Source of the DNA: UBA4132 sp037133675
GTDB taxonomy: Bacteria; Pseudomonadota; Gammaproteobacteria; Methylococcales; Methylomonadaceae
Direction: 5' to 3'
Length of the DNA: 29,876 bases
NCBI GenBank assembly: GCA_037133675.1
Contig: JBAXNR010000045.1
Span: 1 to 29,876, forward strand
Each line of letters starts with the position of its first letter. Positions within the stretch are counted from its first letter, which is position 1. The translations under genes were made by a program, and so were the position numbers. The notes beneath the pieces are model-generated. The model ran no database searches. It was not told the DNA's origin and saw only the letters and a list, made by a program, of their open reading frames with translations. Below, one piece after another: positions 23,846 through 29,876 of the stretch.

Positions 23846-26137
23846 ATGAACCGTGTCCTAAATATATTTCTGTTATTGGTATTATTGACAATAGCCTTTA
23901 ACCAGCAAGTGACAGCTGACGATAAAGAGATGGACGCTTTGCTAAAAGCGAATAGCTCTCTTGAAAAAGGAGATTACCAAATTGCTTTGGAAGAGGCGAA
24001 TTCAGCTCTACAACACGCTACGACAAAGCCCGAACAAAACCGCGCAAACGGTGTGATTGGCAATAGTCTATTAGCCATGAATAAATTTGAGCGAGCGGAA
24101 CAACCGTTACTTGACGCTTACAATTCAGCCGAAAAACCACAAGATAAAGCCAGTTATGCCAATAGTTTAGGCGTTTTATATCATGGTCTTGGCAATACCG
24201 TACAACAACAGAGATTCTTCAAATTGGCGCAACAGCAAGTAGGGGATAACAAGTTGTTAGCATTGAAAATAGATTTGAACTGGATGAGATTTCAGCCAGA
24301 AACCGACGGATTGCCGAAAACAGATAAGATATTAACGAATATTGCAACCGTTGACTCGCCTAATGAACGGAGTCGTCTCCTTGTGAATTTAGCAGAAATC
24401 GCTAAATCTAGGGGAGAGCAACAAGTTGCGAAACTCGCGCTCGAAAAAGCCTATGCGGATAATGACAAGATAACTGATGTTCGATTGTCGATGGAATTAT
24501 TGGATAGTCTGGCGGACATTTATGAAAGTAACGGAAAATATGAGCAAGCTCTGGCGTTGAGTGAGCAAGCAAGCACGATGGTCGATCAAATGGACTTGGA
24601 GTATCTGTTAATTAATTTGGAGTGGCGAAAAGCCAGACTATATGAACGTCAAGGGCGTAATGATTACGCGCTAGCCGCTTTTGGTAGGGCGGTGGATAAT
24701 ATTCAAGCGGTGCGTATGGACATTCCTGTGGAATACCATGATGGAAAATCATCGTTTCGTGAAACTTTGGAGCCCGTCTATCTAGGTTATGCCTATCATT
24801 TGCTCAAGAAAGCAGGTAATCAGGATGGCGAAGCCAAGCAGCGGACGTTATTACTGGCTCGCAAGACTGTCGAACAAATCAAACAGACGGAAATGGAAGA
24901 TTTTCTTGGCGGACGCTGCTTAATCGAAGGTTTGCAACGTAGCGAATTGGAAACTATCGATACTAATGCAGCGATTTTGTATCCGATTATTTTGCCAGAC
25001 AGGCTTGAAATATTGATGAGTATCGGTAAAAGTATTCATCAATATACCGTTTCAGTATCACAGGACAGCATCCGTGAAGCGGCGGTCAAGTTGTCCAATG
25101 CTTTGCGTAAAGGCTTGAAAAAGTCTTACCGAAAGCCTTCTGAAAACCTCTATCAGTGGATAATCGCGCCGATTGAAAAAGACCTAGAGAACGCAGGAAT
25201 CAAAACCTTGGTGATCGTTCCTGATGGCGTATTGCGCTTGATACCCTTTTCGGCTTTATCCGATGGACAGCATTATGTGCTGGAAAAATATGCAGTCTCT
25301 GTGTCGCCAGGAATGAGTTTAATGAGTGGCGGCGAAAACATAAAATCACGTGCCTATCTATCGCTGCTAGCGGGGCTTAGCAAACCTGGTTCCGTGGTTG
25401 AAAAACTGCCATCGCCAGCAATAAGCGGGATATTAGAGCCAGATTCAGGTGCAGGAGAAACTGCTGAACGCGAATTACTAGGAACAAGAGCTGTGATGAG
25501 CAGATCTATCAGTGACACAAAAAAACGCGAGCTTGATCGAAGTGTTGAAAGAATGCTTAGGCAACCTGGAGCGGTGCAAAAACTGCAAAAAGCATTAAGT
25601 TTGCCAGGTGTCGAAAACGAATTGGATAACATAAAAAAGAATTTAAAGAACAATGTATTGCTTAATGAAAACTTCACCATAGAAAATTTTCGCCAGCAAG
25701 TCACCAGCGAACAACCCTACGAAATAATTCATATCGCCTCGCACGGAATTTTTTCCTCGGATGCCAATAACAGTTTTCTGATGGCTTATGACAATATCCT
25801 TAAATTGGATGATCTTGAAGCACTACTACGCGGAAACAAAGGCTCACTTGAATTATTAACCTTTAGTGCGTGCGAAACTGCCGAAGGTGACGATCGTGCG
25901 CCGATGGGCTTCGCTGGTGCTGCCTTAAGAGCCAAGGCTAAAAGTGCGTTGGGTTCGTTATGGCCGATCTCGGATGAAGCGGCATCGCAACTAATGACGA
26001 GTTTTTACCGTAACCTGACGCAAGGGCAAGGCAAAGCGGAAGCACTACGGCAAGCGCAGTTGGAGTTGCTGCACACTAATACTATGAATCATCCTTATTT
26101 TTGGTCACCCTTTATCCTAGTTGGGAACTGGTTATGA
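23846..26137 (+). CDS. Exported TPR-CHAT protein (putative caspase-like protease)
   Basis: The 763-residue protein has a signal peptide (about 1-24, ending VTA), TPR-like helical repeats (about 28-300), a linker, and a C-terminal CHAT domain (about 440-763). CHAT domains are clan CD cysteine proteases related to caspases and separase. The catalytic pair is present: His633 in IIHIASHGIF and Cys676 in LTFSACETAEGDD. Further CHAT features are PDGVLRLIPFSALSDG and the closing HPYFWSPFILVGNW. It starts 12 bases after tpsB with AGGAGA upstream, and its stop overlaps the tpsA start (ATGA). An intact protease exported to the periplasm between transporter and exoprotein suggests a role in processing or quality control of TpsA, or activation of another envelope protein. 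That is inference. Confidence 0.9.
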   Translation: MNRVLNIFLLLVLLTIAFNQQVTADDKEMDALLKANSSLEKGDYQIALEEANSALQHATTKPEQNRANGVIGNSLLAMNKFERAEQPLLDAYNSAEKPQDKASYANSLGVLYHGLGNTVQQQRFFKLAQQQVGDNKLLALKIDLNWMRFQPETDGLPKTDKILTNIATVDSPNERSRLLVNLAEIAKSRGEQQVAKLALEKAYADNDKITDVRLSMELLDSLADIYESNGKYEQALALSEQASTMVDQMDLEYLLINLEWRKARLYERQGRNDYALAAFGRAVDNIQAVRMDIPVEYHDGKSSFRETLEPVYLGYAYHLLKKAGNQDGEAKQRTLLLARKTVEQIKQTEMEDFLGGRCLIEGLQRSELETIDTNAAILYPIILPDRLEILMSIGKSIHQYTVSVSQDSIREAAVKLSNALRKGLKKSYRKPSENLYQWIIAPIEKDLENAGIKTLVIVPDGVLRLIPFSALSDGQHYVLEKYAVSVSPGMSLMSGGENIKSRAYLSLLAGLSKPGSVVEKLPSPAISGILEPDSGAGETAERELLGTRAVMSRSISDTKKRELDRSVERMLRQPGAVQKLQKALSLPGVENELDNIKKNLKNNVLLNENFTIENFRQQVTSEQPYEIIHIASHGIFSSDANNSFLMAYDNILKLDDLEALLRGNKGSLELLTFSACETAEGDDRAPMGFAGAALRAKAKSALGSLWPISDEAASQLMTSFYRNLTQGQGKAEALRQAQLELLHTNTMNHPYFWSPFILVGNWL

Positions 26138-29100
26138 AAAATTGTATTTACTTTTTGGCAATTGTTGCCATTACGATATTCCATTTTAGTATGGCGCAAG
26201 CAGTTACTACTGCCATAAATGTTGATAGCACATTAGGTGCAAACCAAACTATAAATAATGCGGGTGGTGTTTATGCGATTACAGAAGCCAATGGTAAACC
26301 AGATGCACAGAGCGGAAATACTAATCTGTTTTTTAGTTTTTCCACGTTTAATGTCGGGGCAGGAAATACCGCTTCTTTTGATTTAACCAATAGTTGGAGT
26401 AATGTAGTAACAAGGGTGACGGGTGGGGCGGCATCGACTATTGATGGAACATTAAAAGTCAATACAGCCCTAGGTGGTTGGGCTGATAACTTCTTTTTCA
26501 TTAATCCGTCTGGTATTACTTTTGGTCCTGGATCGGTAGTGGATGTGCCTGGTTCTTTTTATGCCAGCACTGCAAGTATACTAAATTTCAAGGATGGCAC
26601 TTCTTTCCGAGCCGATGGAACTCAACCTAGTGGTCTTTCAGCGGCTGACCCCGTTTCTTTCGGTTTTCTTGGCAACGAAACAGGTGCATTAAATTTGAAC
26701 AATACTCGCATACAACTGTTCGATGATACCCGTTTAGAACTGGTTGGACATGATATCAATATTAATACCAGTACTCTTGGTCAAGTTAATCTCGTTGCTA
26801 ACGGTTATAGTCCATACCATATTGATGGTATACAAATGCTATTACTGGCAACACACAGTCAAACGGCTGGAACGGTTGACCTAGATGGGCAAAAAGCCAC
26901 TATTCCACTCAATGGAGATATTAATATCGCTAATACAACTCTTCTTAATGCTGGGGGAGACGCTGAAGAAATCCAGTTTGTAAGAGGGGGAAATATCAGT
27001 TTAAGTAACGCGCATATTATTTCTGATAATTATGGAGACGATTGCGGTGGTTTTTGTTCTAGTAGTGATCCTTTAAATATCCCTCTTAGCGGTATCGATA
27101 TAACAGCAACTGGCAAATTAACACTAGATAACGTTTCAAGTATAGAATCTGAAACTTCGTTCAATCCAGTGGGTAATATTAATATTCAAGCTCAGTCACT
27201 GCTGCTCGATAACAACTCCAAAATCACAACCAGTTCAATAAATTCCACTCATATCAATTATCTTCCAGCAGGCACTATACCCGTTCCTAATCCCATTAAC
27301 CCGCTGGCTGGCAATATTAATATCATGGTTGCTAATGACTTTGTGGCTAAAGGAGGTTCATCGATATTAAGTAGTACAGAAACTTTTGGTAATGCGGGGC
27401 ATATCAATATTACAGCGGGTTCGGTGGCATTGGATAATGCCAGCATAAAATCAGAAAGTACCTCAAATAGTAATAGTCTTCTTGGTTATAACACGGATTC
27501 CAATGGCAATATCTTATATACTGCGAACACTTTGGATTTTACTAACCTTTATTCCAGTTCCAATCAATTGGTAACTGCTACACACAATGTAGGTGACGCT
27601 GGTCAGATTACGTTAAACACAACAAGCTCCATTGCCTTGGTAAACAACAGTTTAATTAGCACTAATATTCAAAGTGGTACTCAGGCTTCAGAACTGGGCA
27701 AGATTGCCCTGAATGCCCAAGCAGGGGCAATCACCCTAGATGGCTCAACTGTATCATCCACCACTAGCGGTGATGCCAATGCGGGCGATATTGTCCTGAC
27801 TGCCAGTGATCCATTACAACTGAGCAATAACGCTAAAATCACGACCGACTCTTCGGGTGCTAAACTCGGTAATAGCGGTGCAATCGCCGTGACCGCAAAA
27901 GCCCTCACGATGAACACGGGAGTGATAAGTTCCTCCAGCAAAAGTTTAGGCAGTGCTGGGCAGATTACTGTCAATACCCCTGATGGGATTGCCTTAAGCA
28001 ATAGTTCAATCAGTACCGATGTTCAGAATGGCACTCAAAGTTCACAAACAGGCAAGATTGCCCTGAATGCCCAAGCAGGGGCAATCACCCTAGATGGTTC
28101 AACCGTCTCATCCACCACCAGTGGTGATGCTAATGCAGGGGATATTAACCTTGTTGCAAGCGGTCTGTTACAAATGAGTAATGGCTCGAAAATTACCACC
28201 GACAGTCTTGGTGACAGTTCTAAACTCGGCAATAGCGGGGTAATTTCAATTGCCTCGAAAGATTTAACCATGAACACTGGCTCTCTGATAAGTTCTTCAA
28301 CCAATAGTTTAGGCAATGCTGGCACAGTCACCATAAATACTGGACTCCTGAATATTCAGGGACTGGGTGCTATTCCTATCAGCCAGTTAGGACATTACGT
28401 TGAACCAAATTTTACAGGTATCCGTAGCACAGCTAACGCGGGTTCGGGTGGACAAACTGGCTTTATTGATATTCTGGCTCGTAACAATATGATGCTTACC
28501 AATGGTGCGCAAATAAGTATTTCCAATAAAGCAAATGTTACCAACCCCAGTTCTTTAGTACCAACCCATATTAATATTGTGACACCTAGTCTGACTATGA
28601 CAAATAGTCAAATTGTTGCAGATTCTAGCGGTAATGTAGATGCTGGTGATATTAATATAACCTTTACTGATACCTTATACATGGATCCCTCTGCTATCAG
28701 CACACTGGCGAATAATGGTAATGGTGGAAATATCGTTATAAATGGCGGCAATATGTTTTGGTTACAGGATTCAGCGATCACAACATCTGTTCTTGGTTTG
28801 CAAGGGAACGGCGGTAATATTGATATAAAATCGGATTACTTAATAATGGATAGTGGTTTTATTCAAGCCAATACAGCGGCACAAGGAGCAAGTGGCGGAA
28901 CCGTTAATATTAATGTGAACACACTAATACCAAGCGGCAGTCTTTTATTTGTGGGAGGTAATTCACCTTTTCGATTCCAACCTTACTCTGGTATCAACGT
29001 GATTCAAGCCGCCGCACCCAATGGCGTGAAAGGACAGATAAACTCCACCTCACCACAATTGAATTTAAGTGGAACTTTGGCGAATTTAATTCTTCAATCG

Positions 29101-29223
29101 TTCGATCAAAATGTGCTAAGTCGTGATTTATGTGCCATTGGTGATAGTAGCTCCTTGTCGCAATCAGGTAAAGGTGGTTTGCGCAGACGCGCTAAGGATC
29201 CGTTATTATCGAATGCTTTTTAA
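26134..29223 (+). CDS. TpsA exoprotein, filamentous haemagglutinin-like
   Basis: From the ATG at 26134, which overlaps the CHAT stop (ATGA), the protein has 1029 residues with a signal peptide ending MAQA. The TPS secretion domain follows (about 24-280), including FFFINPSGITFGPG around Asn124, the family's N-P-(N/S)-G-I motif. The rest is a parallel beta-helix rich in N, G, S and T with strands such as GDINIANTTLL and AGHINITAGSVALDNA. Two copies of a 118-residue unit lie in the middle. The C-terminus RDLCAIGDSSSLSQSGKGGL is of a type often seen at the end of such haemagglutinin/S-layer-like proteins and may anchor or mark the terminus. It is probably secreted by the TpsB at 22104. The frame extends upstream to 26101, but that lies inside the CHAT gene. 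It is likely an adhesin; no toxin domain is visible. Confidence 0.92.
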   Translation: MKNCIYFLAIVAITIFHFSMAQAVTTAINVDSTLGANQTINNAGGVYAITEANGKPDAQSGNTNLFFSFSTFNVGAGNTASFDLTNSWSNVVTRVTGGAASTIDGTLKVNTALGGWADNFFFINPSGITFGPGSVVDVPGSFYASTASILNFKDGTSFRADGTQPSGLSAADPVSFGFLGNETGALNLNNTRIQLFDDTRLELVGHDININTSTLGQVNLVANGYSPYHIDGIQMLLLATHSQTAGTVDLDGQKATIPLNGDINIANTTLLNAGGDAEEIQFVRGGNISLSNAHIISDNYGDDCGGFCSSSDPLNIPLSGIDITATGKLTLDNVSSIESETSFNPVGNINIQAQSLLLDNNSKITTSSINSTHINYLPAGTIPVPNPINPLAGNINIMVANDFVAKGGSSILSSTETFGNAGHINITAGSVALDNASIKSESTSNSNSLLGYNTDSNGNILYTANTLDFTNLYSSSNQLVTATHNVGDAGQITLNTTSSIALVNNSLISTNIQSGTQASELGKIALNAQAGAITLDGSTVSSTTSGDANAGDIVLTASDPLQLSNNAKITTDSSGAKLGNSGAIAVTAKALTMNTGVISSSSKSLGSAGQITVNTPDGIALSNSSISTDVQNGTQSSQTGKIALNAQAGAITLDGSTVSSTTSGDANAGDINLVASGLLQMSNGSKITTDSLGDSSKLGNSGVISIASKDLTMNTGSLISSSTNSLGNAGTVTINTGLLNIQGLGAIPISQLGHYVEPNFTGIRSTANAGSGGQTGFIDILARNNMMLTNGAQISISNKANVTNPSSLVPTHINIVTPSLTMTNSQIVADSSGNVDAGDINITFTDTLYMDPSAISTLANNGNGGNIVINGGNMFWLQDSAITTSVLGLQGNGGNIDIKSDYLIMDSGFIQANTAAQGASGGTVNINVNTLIPSGSLLFVGGNSPFRFQPYSGINVIQAAAPNGVKGQINSTSPQLNLSGTLANLILQSFDQNVLSRDLCAIGDSSSLSQSGKGGLRRRAKDPLLSNAF
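27600..28330 (+). repeat. Tandem repeat of 354 bases within tpsA
   Basis: Two units of 118 codons follow each other. Each contains GKIALNAQAGAITLDGST, then VSSTTSGDANAGDI, and later KITTDS, KLGNSG and LTMNTG. A 47-base stretch is identical at 27697-27743 and 28051-28097, giving the period of 354 bases. The second unit has a few extra codons near KITTDSLGDSSKLGNSG. The units extend the beta-helix and probably arose by recent duplication. Confidence 0.85.
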
Positions 29224-29246
29224 TGACAGGTCTCATGCAAAAGCAA

Positions 29247-29621
29247 GTTGGTTGAAAGCTTAAAAATTCATGAAAGCTACTGATGGGCTTACAAACCACT
29301 GGTAATGCAGGTGGCGTGCATAATTTAACCATCACTCCCAGTGAATTAGATTTTGAAGCCCTGTTAAGACAAATGAACACAGGCTTATTAGTAACTGAAT
29401 TAATGGGGCAAGGCATTAATCGAGTAACAGGCGATTATTCACGCGGCGCGTCAGGTTTTTGGGTAGAAAACGGCGTAATTCAATACCCTGTTGAAGAAAT
29501 TACCATCGCGGGTAATTTAAAAACCATGTTTAAAAATATTGTCGCTAATGATGTGGACTATCGCGGTAATATTCGCACAGGGTCAATATTGGTTGAACAG
29601 ATGTCGATTACGGGGCAGTAA
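29247..29621 (+). pseudogene. pmbA: Second pmbA copy with internal deletion
   Basis: Bases 29247-29285 align with 20542-20580, the start region of pmbA, with 32 of 39 identical. Bases 29286-29621 align with 21621-21962, the last third of pmbA including the stop. About 1,040 bases between are missing. The 5' piece has a stop before the ATG at 29270, and from that ATG the frame ends after 11 codons, so the pieces are not in frame. The 3' piece alone gives an open frame from 29283 (112 codons) that nearly equals the PmbA C-terminus, with Met to Arg, loss of Ile-Gly, Val to Ile and Ala to Thr. Most base differences are silent, so this copy diverged while still a working gene. No ribosome binding site suits the 29283 ATG. 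Confidence 0.88.
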
Positions 29622-29627
29622 GTGCAT

Positions 29628-29663
29628 AAAAGTGGGCGTGATTTCAATCGCGCCTACTTTTTT
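29628..29663 (+). terminator. Rho-independent terminator after the pmbA remnant
   Basis: AAAGTGGGCG (29629-29638) pairs with CGCCTACTTT (29651-29660), including one G-T pair, with a loop of 12 bases and a T-run through 29663. It stands eight bases after the remnant's stop. The complete pmbA has no such hairpin, so this is probably the original pmbA terminator. Confidence 0.8.
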
Positions 29664-29720
29664 AACGATAAGGACGGAAAACCTTTTGGTTTAGTTGTTC
29701 AAAAATACTTGACCATCACT

Positions 29721-29735
29721 TTGATTCACTGAATC
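29721..29735. promoter_or_regulatory. 15-base palindrome
   Basis: TGATTCA, one C, then TGAATCA form a perfect seven-base inverted repeat with a one-base centre in the noncoding tail of the window. It could be an operator for a gene beyond the right edge; nothing else supports this. Confidence 0.25.
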
Positions 29736-29821
29736 AGGTTACACTGTTTGTGAATTACCCCAGACATAGCAAAGTATGTACCATAAAATCTAACACGCTA
29801 TATTTATTGATTTTATTAATA

Positions 29822-29876
29822 TATAGCTAACAGCCAATAAAATGATTAAAAAACCGTTCGCGCTGATCCTGTCGAA
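29822..29876. mobile_element. Partial second copy of the MITE, cut by the window edge
   Basis: The segment begins TATAGCTAA and continues TGATTAAAAAACCGTTCGC, then CTGA and TGTCGAA at the edge. This follows the right end of the 19911-20041 element read in reverse, with a few differences after the first nine bases and at CGCGCTGATCC. It is therefore the same family inserted in the opposite orientation. The rest lies outside the window. Confidence 0.65.

Noticed and set aside
26101..26134. Earlier start of tpsA
   Set aside because: The extra 11 residues lie inside the CHAT gene and before the signal peptide; the ATGA overlap at 26134 is the natural start.
27681..28334. Two similar open frames on the minus strand within tpsA
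   Set aside because: They are antisense shadows of the 354-base tandem repeat; their similarity to each other only reflects the repeat.
29283..29621. 112-codon frame as a separate functional gene
   Set aside because: It equals the C-terminal third of PmbA, lacks a ribosome binding site, and the preceding bases align with the pmbA start, so it is a deletion remnant.

Overview
The window comes from a gammaproteobacterium with a moderately AT-rich genome. The evidence is a hemC-hemD-hemX-hemY cluster, a Pat-like acyl-CoA synthetase/acetyltransferase, a DksA/TraR-type protein, a MoxR-DUF58-TgpA operon, PmbA/TldE and a two-partner secretion locus. pqqD-pqqE implies PQQ-dependent dehydrogenases. 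Together with the many short palindromic repeats this would fit a Methylococcales methanotroph or a Thiotrichales-like organism, but no gene here settles the lineage.

Layout. 1-2000: an exported multicopper oxidase on the minus strand, with a terminator hairpin. 2333-2969: a REP-associated tyrosine transposase broken by a one-base frameshift, with a REP-like palindrome on each side. 2966-4498: a tiny ORF, pqqE and pqqD (minus strand). 4672-7473: a 933-residue acyl-CoA synthetase (ADP-forming type)/GNAT fusion. 7582-8019: a small exported protein. 8208-12413: hemC, hemD, hemX and hemY as a tight operon; hemC most likely starts at TTG. 12462-13381: a dksA-like gene followed by a secreted DUF2380-like gene (minus strand). 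13477-17290: moxR, DUF58 and a tgpA-type transglutaminase, coupled by 4-base overlaps. 17351-19321: a lone GHKL ATPase with a C-terminal PD-(D/E)XK-like nuclease signature, a candidate defence gene.

19322-20546 is a 1.2-kb region dense in palindromes. It holds an 81-base palindrome, a 131-base MITE with perfect terminal repeats, a 31-base near-perfect palindrome, a textbook CRP-type site, and two small genes with good ribosome binding sites (63 and 29 codons).

20565-29663 is the most unusual part. A complete pmbA is followed by tpsB (FhaC/ShlB-type transporter), an exported TPR-CHAT putative protease, and tpsA (filamentous haemagglutinin-like exoprotein) translationally coupled to the CHAT gene. 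After tpsA comes a second pmbA copy with an internal deletion of about 1,040 bases, which keeps the 5' edge, the last third and a rho-independent terminator. The secretion cassette therefore sits between direct repeats of pmbA, which suggests insertion by duplication or recombination.

The strongest candidates for undescribed biology are the periplasmic TPR-CHAT protease wired into a TpsB/TpsA operon, and the GHKL-nuclease fusion. No rRNA, tRNA or CRISPR array was recognised.
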